A DNA stretch of 64,000 bases from the NCBI RefSeq assembly GCF_011299615.1, contig NZ_CP049861.1:1798001-1862000 (forward strand). Reading direction: 5' to 3'. Position numbers and translations under genes: made by a program. Within the stretch, counting starts at the first letter, position 1; every line of letters begins with the position of its first letter. This stretch comes from Erysipelothrix sp. HDW6C (GTDB lineage: Bacteria; Bacillota_I; Bacilli_A; Erysipelotrichales; Erysipelotrichaceae). Shown piece by piece: positions 15,892 to 25,828 of this stretch. Under the pieces are notes generated by a model. The model searched no databases. It saw nothing but the letters and a program-made list of their open reading frames with translations, and had not been told where the DNA came from.

Positions 15892-17499
15892 TTATAGCAC
15901 AGATTTTTCTTTATTTTTTCGTTTCAAAGAAAATAATCCGACACCACCAAGGGCAATGACCCCCACACCCAAGAGCACCCAAATTATCAGGTTATCATTG
16001 GAATTTGAAATCTTATTAAAGGTAATAACATAATTATCCGATTCAACATTAAATGTTACAAAATCATCATCACTTACCATGATATCTTGCGAGACTTTAT
16101 CCAATGTTCCATCTTGATTAACTTTATAAAAGAATTGCATTTGTGATGGCAACGAATCCAATAAGGATGCATGCAGTGACAGCGTTGTTCCTTCAGGAAA
16201 TGCTTTCGTGTTCATTCGTAATGTGAAGGCACGTCCATCGATAAGTGTACTGAGTTGCGAGGTAGGTGATAACTTATTGAGACGTAATTTCAAATCAACG
16301 TCTTTATCAAACGAATGAATCATTGTAAGACGATACTGATCTTTTTGCTTATCGTTGGTAACGCGAACACTTAAGGGTTTATCTTGTATTGTCTCGAGTA
16401 TTTCCTTATTTATCTTAAGACTATCTAACATTTTCATGTCATCCTTAAGGAATAATTCTGGGAGCGCAATAATAATTTCCTTATTCTCTGCCAAAGCATT
16501 GTTGGTTTTTTCAACTGGCAGTACCAGGGCATAGCGCTTATTGGTTGATTCTGGCGTGTTGCTCACACCGTAAATAAGGGATGAACCGGTTTCACCTTTT
16601 ACAACAAGTTCAATGATCTCGCCACCTGTCTCACTTTGTTTTGGTGTAACTGTTATATCTAAGACTGCGACGACACCATCAATTGTCGCGAATACACGGG
16701 TTGAACCAACCTTAACTGCATGTAACTGCCCATCAATAAAATCAACAATTGACGCATCTTCAATACTATAGAGTGCATCGCGTTTTCCTGTTGCATCGTA
16801 AGGAACATAGATTAAGCCTGGTATCTCTATGGTCTCACCTTCAATGACTGAAAGTGTGCTGGGATTAAACTCCAATTGTTCAAGCGGTACGATAACATTC
16901 ACAACAATCGAGGAAGTTTGATCGCCAATCGTCGCGCTTATTGTCGCTGTACCTATGGAATTACCCGTTATTTGACCATTCTCAATGGATACAACTGAAG
17001 GATCACTCGAGTTCCAAATAATATCTTTCTCTGCCAAATTTGCATTTGAAAGGGTATATTCCAACTGATGCGCTGAACCACGATGTAATTGTAATTCGTT
17101 GTATTTGAAGCTCACTGACCCTTCCAAAGATGGTACTGTAATTGTAATATTCTTTGTAAATGTCTTGCCTGATATAACAGCTGTGATTGTAATTACTGCT
17201 GTTCCAGGTGCAATTGCGGAGACCATCCCGACTGCATCGACAGTCGCAACTGCTGGGTTGCTTGACGCAAACGTTACAGTCGCTTCTAAATTATTTTCAA
17301 TTGAGTAGACAATTTGCGTACTCGATAGAACCTCTAAGGTTAAATTCGTTTGTGTAACCTTAATTGGATCCGTTGGAAGTTCTGGGTCTTCCGTCCCTTC
17401 CTCCGCCATATGTATGGGAGGTGTTGATATTAGGGGTCGATTACCGAAAGGAAAAATGAAGAGTCCGGCACTTATGCCAAGTATAATTAGATTTTTCAT
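15892..17499 (-). CDS. Membrane-anchored surface protein with Big_2 (Ig-like) domains
   Basis: The 535-residue protein has a signal peptide (MKNLIILGISAGLFIFPFG), then about three bacterial Ig-like group 2 domains; typical phrases are ATVTFASSNPAVATVDAVGMV, DIIWNSSDPSVVSIENGQI and a third around residues 205-285. The region 290-490 is unrecognised. It ends in one transmembrane helix (LIIWVLLGVGVIALGGVGLF) and a basic tail, with no LPXTG motif, so it is probably membrane-anchored. Adhesion or wall-binding is a guess from the domains. Its ORF separates recJ from apt, which are usually close neighbours. Confidence 0.8.
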   Translation of the reverse strand: MKNLIILGISAGLFIFPFGNRPLISTPPIHMAEEGTEDPELPTDPIKVTQTNLTLEVLSSTQIVYSIENNLEATVTFASSNPAVATVDAVGMVSAIAPGTAVITITAVISGKTFTKNITITVPSLEGSVSFKYNELQLHRGSAHQLEYTLSNANLAEKDIIWNSSDPSVVSIENGQITGNSIGTATISATIGDQTSSIVVNVIVPLEQLEFNPSTLSVIEGETIEIPGLIYVPYDATGKRDALYSIEDASIVDFIDGQLHAVKVGSTRVFATIDGVVAVLDITVTPKQSETGGEIIELVVKGETGSSLIYGVSNTPESTNKRYALVLPVEKTNNALAENKEIIIALPELFLKDDMKMLDSLKINKEILETIQDKPLSVRVTNDKQKDQYRLTMIHSFDKDVDLKLRLNKLSPTSQLSTLIDGRAFTLRMNTKAFPEGTTLSLHASLLDSLPSQMQFFYKVNQDGTLDKVSQDIMVSDDDFVTFNVESDNYVITFNKISNSNDNLIIWVLLGVGVIALGGVGLFSLKRKNKEKSVL

Positions 17500-17531
17500 A
17501 ACATCCTCCTAAAAAGAAATCATACCATAAA

Positions 17532-19073
17532 TTACGCAATTTCTTCTATTAACAATGATTTTTTTCGTGGATTGCTCAGGTCAAGACTGCCAGTGACAGA
17601 TGTAGCCGCTTGTAATGCTGCCCGTTCATATTGCTTGGAAAAGAACACCGCTTCATCAAAGTCAAAGCCTGTAAAAGTAAATTTATAACCATAACCATTA
17701 AGATTTACCAATCCAAAATGTTCTGGAAGAGCAAACTTAACCAATGGCAATTGAAATCCTTCGCCATAGGGCTCAAATGACATTAATTGATGTAATGCAT
17801 CCAACGTATACTCATGTGGTTCGATGAGGACAATTCCATCTTGCGATGATTCAAACGGTTCGAAATCTGCAACCAAGGCATTAATATCCTGTTTAAACGC
17901 TTCAAAGTATTCTTTTTTTAGTGTCATTCCATAAGCGAAATCATGCCCACCCATCGCGACAAAATAATCTGGGTTGATGTGCTTAAATATCGATTGCAGA
18001 GAATAGGTCATACTACGACCACTCCCTTTAAGCGTATCCTCATACTCTGTGAGTACAAGTGTTGGTTTAAGTGTTTTGCCAGCAACTTGGTTTGCAACGA
18101 TTCCAAGAAGACCTTCATGAAAATCATTATGAGCGATAATTTGAACGGGATCATCATTAATCATGGTTGCCGCAAGTGCTTCTAATTTCTTACCTTCGCT
18201 CTTGCGATAATCGTTCAGTTTGAGAAGTTGTGTCGCATAAGATGCAATTTCACCCTCATCCTGGCTTGTAAAAAAGGATACAGTGGTATTTACATTTGCA
18301 ACATCGCCCATGCGCCCCACACTGTTGACTTTGGGTACAACTTGAAATGCAAGTGTCTTTGCACTGTAGTTGGTGTATCGATTGCGTTTTACAATTAAAT
18401 CAAATTGTTTGAATTGGTTTTTGTTGAGTACTTCTGTTCCCCGTCTCACAATCTCGCGATTCTTACCCCATAGTGGCATGACATCGCCAATGGTAGCCAG
18501 TGCAGCCAGTGCAAGCATATAATCCGTAGCAATTCCCATTGTTTCTGCAACAGCATAGATGAGACCACTGGCACACATTGAATGCGCATAATCACCACAG
18601 ACTTCGGGATGAAGAAAGGCTTTCACGGGCAAGGGGCCATCTTGGATATGATGATCAACAACGGCAACATTCATGCCCAAACGATTTGCTAAAGCGATTT
18701 GTTCATGTGCCTTGACACCATTGTCAATAATAAGAACATCAGTATAACCTCGCTGCGATGCCATTTCTATGGTTTGGTTTGAAACACCATAACCATCTTT
18801 AAGGCGATTGGGTATGTAATATCCGACATCGATTCCAAGCGAACGTGCCATAAGCACCGCAATACTGGTTGAGCTAATCCCATCACAGTCATAGTCCCCA
18901 CAAACAATAATTTTTTGGGCTTGCTTAAAGAAATCAATGACCGCAAAGATTCCCGGATCTTCCAATAGTTTCGTAGGAGGTGCAATTAACTCGTCTTGTT
19001 GAACCTCTGTGAGTTCCATTGTTGCAAAGAGTTTTTGAACAAGTGGTTCAAAGGTTTGAAGGTGTGCTTTCAT
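17532..19073 (-). CDS. recJ: Single-stranded-DNA-specific exonuclease RecJ
   Basis: The 513-residue protein carries the DHH phosphoesterase motifs: IVCGDYDCDGISST (DxD), VLIIDNGVK, VVDHH and DHLG-like positions, followed by the DHHA1 region (LGIVANQVAGKTLKP, GSGRS). RecJ degrades single-stranded DNA 5' to 3' in recombination and base-excision repair. I take the ATG at 19073 (MKAHLQTFEPLVQKLF), which overlaps the end of the SecDF-like gene by 26 bp; the longer frame upstream is inside that gene. It is shorter than B. subtilis RecJ, lacking the C-terminal extension. Confidence 0.93.
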   Translation of the reverse strand: MKAHLQTFEPLVQKLFATMELTEVQQDELIAPPTKLLEDPGIFAVIDFFKQAQKIIVCGDYDCDGISSTSIAVLMARSLGIDVGYYIPNRLKDGYGVSNQTIEMASQRGYTDVLIIDNGVKAHEQIALANRLGMNVAVVDHHIQDGPLPVKAFLHPEVCGDYAHSMCASGLIYAVAETMGIATDYMLALAALATIGDVMPLWGKNREIVRRGTEVLNKNQFKQFDLIVKRNRYTNYSAKTLAFQVVPKVNSVGRMGDVANVNTTVSFFTSQDEGEIASYATQLLKLNDYRKSEGKKLEALAATMINDDPVQIIAHNDFHEGLLGIVANQVAGKTLKPTLVLTEYEDTLKGSGRSMTYSLQSIFKHINPDYFVAMGGHDFAYGMTLKKEYFEAFKQDINALVADFEPFESSQDGIVLIEPHEYTLDALHQLMSFEPYGEGFQLPLVKFALPEHFGLVNLNGYGYKFTFTGFDFDEAVFFSKQYERAALQAATSVTGSLDLSNPRKKSLLIEEIA

Positions 19074-20754
19074 CTGTTTTACCTGTCTTTCTAAAGAGGT
19101 GCAGTATGCCATAACTGGCAAGAATTCCAACCGCAAGGGATAAGAATAAAACAATAAAATTAACAACCAATTCCACACCAAGTGTAATTGGAACAACAAT
19201 CAGAATCGGTGATGCAATAATCATAAATATTGACGCCATTATAACAAACGTTTTAACGTATTGTTGTTGAAAACTCAACGTATCTTCAAATGATTGCAAG
19301 CGCACTGAAGATGCATAATAGTTTGCGATAATAAGTGGAATAGACCATGTCATAAAAATCATTTCACGACTCCACTTTAACTGAAATACGATTGAGAACA
19401 CGAGATACAATATGGCCGTCATGACACTCACAACAACTATTGGAAGAATTGAATCATACGGAAGCTTTGTCCGTATAAATACCAAACAGATAACCAAGAT
19501 TGCAAAAAACGTCAAATAGAACTGATAATCAAAGAGTGGGAATGCGCGACCACTCGTATAGTAATACGAACTTTCATGCCCTGTACTCTCCAAAATTGTA
19601 TCACGAGCAATCTTCAAATCGGTACCCGTTACCGTTTCATCAAAGCGAATCCAAATATAACCTTGATCACTTACCGCATAGTCAAGCTGTTTATCAAACA
19701 TTCCTATGGAGCTCAACATTGCTTGCGCTTCAAGATACGTATTGGAGTCAGAACGCGGAATCATCAAGACATTTTGTTTGGCAAAATCACTACTTTTGGC
19801 GAAATGAACACTTGTATTCATCACCGATAATCCCGACAGTACAACTGCAGTCACAAGCAGAAGTATGATATTGGCGTACATACGATGCGGTTTTACCGGA
19901 GTTCCAAAGAAACTGACTTCTTTGAAATCCAAATAACCTTCACCTGGGTCGTTATCAACTAATAAGTCACGCCCCCAGAAAATCATAACCATATCGTGAG
20001 CAAATAAAGAACCCCCAAACAAGAAAACAAACCACCCATTAATCGTAAAGTCAAAATTGAAGAATAACATCATTAAACCACCCAACAAGACAAAGTAACT
20101 AAGGTTGATAAGCGATTGCTTGATACTATCTTTACGTGAATCATGATCTTTTAAGGATACACCAATTAATTGTGTCAACATGTTCTGCTTCTGGAAAATC
20201 GCAATGATAAAAACAAGGATGATTGTGTACCACAATGTCTTCGTAAACGGATTATTTAGGATAACTAAGGTCATAAGTGCAATCATCATACTTGAGGTAA
20301 TCTGAAAGGCTGTAAGAATGCCAAACAAGCGGTAACGATAACCAAGGTAAGCAAAGACTACCGCAATAAATGCGCACAAATAAAGACTGATAAAACTTTG
20401 ATTATTCATCAATTTTGTAACTGAACCAAATGTTCCAATATGCTTAACTTTAATATCGATGACATTATCATGCAAACTCTCTCTAAAATCATCGGCACTC
20501 TCAACTCCAGAGATATGAATCACATATGTATCCACATCAATCCGCTGTACTTGCCATTCACGATTACTTCGCGACTGCATATCTAAAAAAACATCAAGTT
20601 GCTCTGGATACTTGGTTGTGACAATCGTGCGTAAATCACGACCAAAACCAATTCCTGTGCGAATTGATGTTACTGTAGTTATCGATATAAATGCCATAAT
20701 TAGTGCTAACAGAATTGCAGTTAGACCCAATCGATAGTCTTTACGTTCCCTCAT
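19048..20754 (-). CDS. Divergent SecDF-like membrane protein
   Basis: The 568-residue protein has about twelve transmembrane segments in two blocks, each preceded by an extracytoplasmic region (about 30-115 and 320-400). This is the SecD-plus-SecF plan, in short form (Bacillus SecDF is clearly longer). The usual SecD GLDLxGG and SecF GGT-type motifs are not readable. Its identity rests on topology and location: between comN and recJ, exactly where secDF lies in Bacillus. SecDF uses proton motive force to help pull secreted proteins through SecYEG. An alternative is an unrelated RND-like transporter. Confidence 0.65.
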   Translation of the reverse strand: MRERKDYRLGLTAILLALIMAFISITTVTSIRTGIGFGRDLRTIVTTKYPEQLDVFLDMQSRSNREWQVQRIDVDTYVIHISGVESADDFRESLHDNVIDIKVKHIGTFGSVTKLMNNQSFISLYLCAFIAVVFAYLGYRYRLFGILTAFQITSSMMIALMTLVILNNPFTKTLWYTIILVFIIAIFQKQNMLTQLIGVSLKDHDSRKDSIKQSLINLSYFVLLGGLMMLFFNFDFTINGWFVFLFGGSLFAHDMVMIFWGRDLLVDNDPGEGYLDFKEVSFFGTPVKPHRMYANIILLLVTAVVLSGLSVMNTSVHFAKSSDFAKQNVLMIPRSDSNTYLEAQAMLSSIGMFDKQLDYAVSDQGYIWIRFDETVTGTDLKIARDTILESTGHESSYYYTSGRAFPLFDYQFYLTFFAILVICLVFIRTKLPYDSILPIVVVSVMTAILYLVFSIVFQLKWSREMIFMTWSIPLIIANYYASSVRLQSFEDTLSFQQQYVKTFVIMASIFMIIASPILIVVPITLGVELVVNFIVLFLSLAVGILASYGILHLFRKTGKTDESTPSNL

Positions 20755-21035
20755 TACAGTTCCTCATCGTCAATAAGACGCTTGTAGTCTTCTAATGAAG
20801 ATTTGAAACCTTGAATCTTGGATTCTGTCGCCAACCAGCGGACAACATCTTCGTCGGTAATCTTTAAAACATCATCAGCCAATTCACTGAGGTGAGATGG
20901 TTTATTGTGCTTCCAAACGTGCGTCGTAAACATGCGATAAAGATCATCATAGCAAATGCCTTGAAGTCCATTACTGTGGAGTTGACGAAGTTTCAGTGTT
21001 AAAAGTAACTTAAATTGTTGCGAATTATTTTGCAT
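20754..21035 (-). CDS. ComN-like post-transcriptional regulator
   Basis: The 93-residue protein matches the small ComN family (FKLLLTLKLRQLHSNGLQGI, DVVRWLATES). In Bacillus, ComN binds comE mRNA and affects competence operon expression, and lies directly upstream of secDF, as here. The start at 21035 (MQNNSQQF) has GGGGTG 5 bases before it; the stop overlaps the SecDF-like start by one base, indicating coupling. The small size and lack of strict motifs leave some doubt. Confidence 0.72.
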   Translation of the reverse strand: MQNNSQQFKLLLTLKLRQLHSNGLQGICYDDLYRMFTTHVWKHNKPSHLSELADDVLKITDEDVVRWLATESKIQGFKSSLEDYKRLIDDEEL

Positions 21036-21091
21036 CGTTTCACCCCATTCATACCTAACATAATACACGAAATTCCCCAAATAAAAAACTC

Positions 21092-22369
21092 TTATTGAAG
21101 AGTTTTCACGTATTCCTTATATATGTTACCACGTTGCTCAAAATTATCAAATTGGTCATAACTTGCACACGCGGGCGATAGAACAACAATATCTCCACTG
21201 TTAGCGACATTTTTGGCTGAATCGAATGCTTCTTTCATTGTTTTGACAACAAAAGCATCGGGAAAAATTTCTTCTATTTGTTGTGCACTTTCACCAAAAA
21301 CAAATAATTTCTTTATTTTGTGGGTATATGGACGTAATATTTCAAAAGAAATATGCTTATCGTAACCACCAGCGAGTAAAATAATGGGTTGATCAAATGC
21401 ACGAAGGCAAACTTCTGTGGATTCTGGGTTTGTTGCTTTTGAATCGTTATAGTATCGTATCGAATCTATCTCAGCAACAAATTCAATGCGGTGCTCTACG
21501 CCTGCAAATGATGCAATGACGTTTGCAATATCAGCAATTGATACACCAGCAAGGTAAGCAATTGTCGCAGCCATAGCTGCGTTCATCACATTATGATCTC
21601 CTACAAGTTTCAAATCTTTACGGTTAAACAATGGTATCCCATCGTAAACTATGACACCATCGACCATCATAACATCTGCATTACTTGTAAGAGAAATATC
21701 AATTACATTTCCTTGAAATTCGTGTGTTAATGACGCAATATTCGCATCATCAATGTTCCTTACAAACGTACCGACCCGAGGCAAAATACTCAATTTCGCA
21801 TCATAGTAATCTTGCACACTCGCATAGCGGTCCAAGTGATCCGGGCTTAAGTTAAGTAATCCATAAACTTTCGGCGCAAATGTTGGTGTTCCCTCCATTT
21901 GGAATGCTGATATTTCCAATGCTACATCACGTACGAAATCTCGATCCCGAAAAACAGCATCGCTCAAAGCATACCCAACGTTTCCTGCAAGGAGTGCACT
22001 GGACGCCTTAGCAAGCAACATCTCATGAAGCAATGTTACCGTTGTTGTTTTTCCATTGGTACCAGAAACTGCATAATAGTTATACGATTGGCTGAATCGC
22101 GTTGCGACTTCAATTTCATTAAGAACTACTGGAAACTGCAAAACAAGCGGATGCTCATTTGGTATTCCTGGATTCTTTACGACGATGTCGTAATCATCTA
22201 CAAGACTCATATCACGATCATCAAGGGAAATCGTGATCCCTGCATCTTTAAGTTCTTGAATTTGGTCAAATGTTTGATTGGTTGTGAGTGTCACAGCATA
22301 CCCTTCGCGATTAAGAAGGTGTGCAACTGCAATGCCAGAACGTGCCCCTCCGATTACAAGTGCTTTCAT
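21092..22369 (-). CDS. murD: UDP-N-acetylmuramoylalanine--D-glutamate ligase
   Basis: MurD adds D-Glu to UDP-MurNAc-L-Ala in the cytoplasm. The protein (425 residues) shows the Rossmann start ALVIGGARSGIAVAHLL, the ATP loop VSGTNGKTTTVTLLHEML, LNLSPDHLDRY, and YNDSKATNPEST near residue 315. The ATG at 22369 overlaps the mraY stop as ATGA; longer starts fall inside mraY. It is the last recognisable dcw gene of this cluster: murG, ftsW, ftsQ, ftsA and ftsZ do not follow. Confidence 0.97.
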   Translation of the reverse strand: MKALVIGGARSGIAVAHLLNREGYAVTLTTNQTFDQIQELKDAGITISLDDRDMSLVDDYDIVVKNPGIPNEHPLVLQFPVVLNEIEVATRFSQSYNYYAVSGTNGKTTTVTLLHEMLLAKASSALLAGNVGYALSDAVFRDRDFVRDVALEISAFQMEGTPTFAPKVYGLLNLSPDHLDRYASVQDYYDAKLSILPRVGTFVRNIDDANIASLTHEFQGNVIDISLTSNADVMMVDGVIVYDGIPLFNRKDLKLVGDHNVMNAAMAATIAYLAGVSIADIANVIASFAGVEHRIEFVAEIDSIRYYNDSKATNPESTEVCLRAFDQPIILLAGGYDKHISFEILRPYTHKIKKLFVFGESAQQIEEIFPDAFVVKTMKEAFDSAKNVANSGDIVVLSPACASYDQFDNFEQRGNIYKEYVKTLQ

Positions 22370-23328
22370 GAGAGACTCAATAGGACAAAGCCTATTACCA
22401 TGCAAACCAAACCGATTCCATAGAACATATTAACAACATCCGCTTCATCCCAACCATTTAGTGTGAAACTGTAATGAATGGGTGTAAAACGGAAGATTCG
22501 TTTTTTTCGTAGTTTCCATGATATCTTTTGAATAATTACACACAGTGTTTCAAATACAAAAACTCCGGCAACGACAACAAGAATTACTTCTTTTCCTAAG
22601 ACAATAGCGACGGCAGCAAGCGCTGCACCAAGTGCTAAAGAACCAACATCACCCATAAAGATGCGCGCAGGTTTTCGATTGAAAAATAGGAAAGCAATCA
22701 ACCCTCCGATTATTGCAAGAATAAAGAGAAGCACCCCAAAGTTACCAACCTTGTAAGCATAGTAAGCAAAAGGAATGAAAGCGATAAGCGATGTCCCCCC
22801 AGCAAGACCATCCATACCATCTGTTAAGTTTACAGCATTGGATGCTCCTGACAGCATAAACATTACCAACGGTAAGTAGAATATGCCAAGGTTAATGGGT
22901 GTTTTAAGAAAAGGAATTGAAAGCATATTATCGCCTCCAGTAAGGATGTAAACTGCATAAAATACAACAGACAATCCTAGTTGAGCAGCCATTTTTGTTT
23001 TAGCAGAAATTCCATCATTCTTTCCTTCGGTAACAATCTTATAATCATCAACAAATCCAATAAGAGCATAGCTACCATAGACCATAATGAGCAAAAACAG
23101 ATCACGATTCAGTGTAAAGCCATTTAGGATCACCATAACGATTATCGGAACAGCGACAAACACTGCACCACCAAATGTTACAGTTTTCTTTTTTTCTTTA
23201 AATGCATCGGGTGCAAACTCATTTACTTCTTGCTTTGAACCCTTACTTTCTAAGAATTCAATGAATTTCGGATAGACGAAGACTCCTACAACTGCCGACG
23301 CTATCATCGCGAATATTGCTTTTTCCAT
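22366..23328 (-). CDS. mraY: Phospho-N-acetylmuramoyl-pentapeptide transferase
   Basis: The 320-residue polytopic enzyme makes lipid I from UDP-MurNAc-pentapeptide and undecaprenyl phosphate. It has the MraY motifs KKKTVTFGG, GFVDDYKIV (Asp pair) near residue 92, NAVNLTDGMDGLAGG near 165, and FMGDVGSLALGA near 225. About ten membrane helices are visible. It lies between the PBP gene and murD in normal dcw order. Confidence 0.98.
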   Translation of the reverse strand: MEKAIFAMIASAVVGVFVYPKFIEFLESKGSKQEVNEFAPDAFKEKKKTVTFGGAVFVAVPIIVMVILNGFTLNRDLFLLIMVYGSYALIGFVDDYKIVTEGKNDGISAKTKMAAQLGLSVVFYAVYILTGGDNMLSIPFLKTPINLGIFYLPLVMFMLSGASNAVNLTDGMDGLAGGTSLIAFIPFAYYAYKVGNFGVLLFILAIIGGLIAFLFFNRKPARIFMGDVGSLALGAALAAVAIVLGKEVILVVVAGVFVFETLCVIIQKISWKLRKKRIFRFTPIHYSFTLNGWDEADVVNMFYGIGLVCMVIGFVLLSLS

Positions 23329-23366
23329 AACTCTTTCTCCTTAATACAAGTTATATTGTACCAAAA

Positions 23367-25523
23367 CTATTGTAAATTGACACTAATTACTGAATCTTGT
23401 GTCAATACTGTTCCGGCAGGAATGGATTGTGTCGTGGTAAAACCAAACCCAGTGATCTCAACACTCACTCCTGTCAAACTCCAAAAACTTGTAACTTCTT
23501 TGTATGACCATCCCGTCATGTCCGGCATGGTGATTTCAGTTCCCCCTGTATAGAGCATGATACGTTCCCCAGTAATCATTTCATAACCATATGTTGGGAA
23601 CTGCGAGATTACTTGTGTGCCATTCCCAATGATTATTGGATTCATACCTTTACCTTTTAGCGTTTCAGCAGCGGTATTGGCATTAATATTTACATAGTTG
23701 TCAACTTTAACTGGTTTTACCTCTGTAACAACTTCATTTCCTTTTTCTTGGCCTAAACTTAGTGAGTTTACGGCCGTCTTAACAACTTTGTTCACATGGA
23801 CTGCCGAATAGTCAACATCATGTCCATAATTTGCAATGTAGGCTGTGTATACGATGACTTCTGGATCATCGTAAGGAAACCCTAATGCACTTGAGAAGAT
23901 GTATTGTGTTGGTGAATATACACCATCAACTACCATCTGTGCGGTACCGGTTTTTCCGATTACTTCAATTTCAGGAATATCGAAACGACGTGCCGATCCT
24001 TTTGTCACAACCAAGCGCATAAGATCGCGCATGTGTTGTGCCGTTTCCGGTTTATAGACCGCCCCTAGATTCTTTGTTTGTCCTTGAAAGAGAACTTCAT
24101 TTGTAACTGGGTCTGTAATTGAATCGATAAAGTATGGTTGAATAACACTGCCATCACCCATCACAGATGTGTACGCTTGCGCCATTTGCGCCATTGTAAC
24201 AGTCATCCCTTGGCCAAAGGCATTTGTTATGGTACCCAAGACTGATACGTCATCTGCACCCGAATCTCCTGCATACCCTGAGATTCCTTCTGTCTCCAAT
24301 GGTGAGAAGAACTTCAGTTTTCTAAGATATTCCATATATACATTGTAATCAAGTTTGTTTGTCATCAATTCAGCAATCATAACGTTTGATGAAATCGCAT
24401 AACCATAATCATATGGAATTGAACCATAGTTTATTTCACCCGCATTTGTAATTGTATGAATCGCATTGTCCGGATCAGACAAGCGTACCGCTTTCCCATC
24501 ACTATCACCAACGTAAAATGCTCCGGAGTAGAATGTTTCCGCATCATCCCATTTTCCAGTGTCAATGGCGGACGCAACAGAGAATGTTTTCATCGTTGAT
24601 CCAGGTTCGTAGGTCCACTGTGAAACACCGTCTTCATAGGTATTGTTTGGATTATCTGGATCCAGTCCAGGGTATTCACCCCATCCAAGTACTCGGCCAG
24701 TTTTCGCCTCAACAACAATCCCCCAAGCGGCACTTGCCTTAACATTGGGATCATTAACGATCCCTTTAAGGGAATCCTCTAATTGATACTGAATGTTTGT
24801 GTCAAGAGTAAGTTTGATGTTTTTTCCGTTTTTACTATCACGTTTTCGTACTTCTACAGAACGCAATTTATAGCCATCGCGATCCTGTTGGTAACTCTCG
24901 TATCCGTCAACTCCTGTAAGGTAGTCATTATACTTTCCTTCAAGCCCCATCATACCTTTTATTGACTCAGTTTCATCATCATAACCGGTATATCCGATAA
25001 GCTTTGATGCAAAGTCACGTCCAGGATATACACGTGTCAGCACTTCCTGAAATCCCAGACCTTTAAGACCTGAATTCTCGAGTTGTTCTTTTTGACTTGC
25101 CGAGATGGCTTTACCTTCAAAGCCAAACTCAACTTGTTTCGCATCAGAATTTAAAATCCCTAATACGTCGTCATAGGGTTTATTAATAATCTCTGATATG
25201 ATACGCGCGCCTTCTTCTTTGTCGACAATATGGGCTGGTTCACCGTTTGCGCCAACGCGATCAGGATCAATATTTGCGCTCAAAAGATACGCAGTAACAT
25301 CATGGGCGAGTACTGCACCATTTTTATCAAGAATAAGACCACGCTCTCCGTACAGAATGTTTGTGACATCTTGGATTCCGTTTATTTCTGCCTTGATGTC
25401 AGTCCCTGAGTTCAAGTGATAACCAAATACCGCAACAATAAAAATATTGGCACTCACAATAACAAAGATGAGTGCCATTACGATAGACATAATAAATACT
25501 TTGAGATTAGTTTTCCGTTTCAA
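23367..25523 (-). CDS. Class B penicillin-binding protein with C-terminal PASTA domain (FtsI/PBP2x type)
   Basis: A division-type transpeptidase of 718 residues. It has one N-terminal membrane helix, a dimerisation domain, and the catalytic set: EPGSTMKTFS (SxxK) near 308, SSN near 378 and KTGTAQ near 524. A PASTA domain (PDMTGWSYKEVTSFWSLTG) occupies about 655-718, and a weaker one may precede it. It crosslinks septal peptidoglycan outside the membrane. Its gene follows ftsL by 2 bp and precedes mraY, as in Streptococcus pbp2x. Confidence 0.95.
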   Translation of the reverse strand: MKRKTNLKVFIMSIVMALIFVIVSANIFIVAVFGYHLNSGTDIKAEINGIQDVTNILYGERGLILDKNGAVLAHDVTAYLLSANIDPDRVGANGEPAHIVDKEEGARIISEIINKPYDDVLGILNSDAKQVEFGFEGKAISASQKEQLENSGLKGLGFQEVLTRVYPGRDFASKLIGYTGYDDETESIKGMMGLEGKYNDYLTGVDGYESYQQDRDGYKLRSVEVRKRDSKNGKNIKLTLDTNIQYQLEDSLKGIVNDPNVKASAAWGIVVEAKTGRVLGWGEYPGLDPDNPNNTYEDGVSQWTYEPGSTMKTFSVASAIDTGKWDDAETFYSGAFYVGDSDGKAVRLSDPDNAIHTITNAGEINYGSIPYDYGYAISSNVMIAELMTNKLDYNVYMEYLRKLKFFSPLETEGISGYAGDSGADDVSVLGTITNAFGQGMTVTMAQMAQAYTSVMGDGSVIQPYFIDSITDPVTNEVLFQGQTKNLGAVYKPETAQHMRDLMRLVVTKGSARRFDIPEIEVIGKTGTAQMVVDGVYSPTQYIFSSALGFPYDDPEVIVYTAYIANYGHDVDYSAVHVNKVVKTAVNSLSLGQEKGNEVVTEVKPVKVDNYVNINANTAAETLKGKGMNPIIIGNGTQVISQFPTYGYEMITGERIMLYTGGTEITMPDMTGWSYKEVTSFWSLTGVSVEITGFGFTTTQSIPAGTVLTQDSVISVNLQ

Positions 25524-25525
25524 AA

Positions 25526-25825
25526 CTACTCGCCTCTAACTGTAACGGTATTTTCGCTTGCTTTAAGGCCTGCTTCTGCGGCGATTGCGACAACACGGTT
25601 TGTATCTTGAAGTGCTAAGATTTCGGACTTTACAGCTTCATTTTCTGTTTTAATCTGTGCTACTTGATTTTCAATATCTTGAATGTCATTTGCAAGGCTT
25701 TGATTCATGGTTCTCACAAACACCTGCGTACCAAATGCGAGCAAGAGTGCAAGCGTAAATACGGTACCCACAAGTCCACTCCATCTGATTTTTTTTCTCT
25801 TTTTAACGATTACATGCTTTGCCAT
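25526..25825 (-). CDS. ftsL: Cell division protein FtsL-like
   Basis: The 99-residue protein has a basic cytoplasmic end (KKRKKIRWSG), one membrane helix (about 17-37) and an extracellular coiled coil (IQDIENQVAQIKTENEAVKS). This is the FtsL/DivIC layout; FtsL proteins share little sequence, so the call rests on topology and on its place between rsmH and the PBP gene. FtsL bridges FtsQ/DivIB and the FtsW-PBP septal synthase. Confidence 0.85.
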   Translation of the reverse strand: MAKHVIVKKRKKIRWSGLVGTVFTLALLLAFGTQVFVRTMNQSLANDIQDIENQVAQIKTENEAVKSEILALQDTNRVVAIAAEAGLKASENTVTVRGE

Positions 25826-25828
25826 ACG

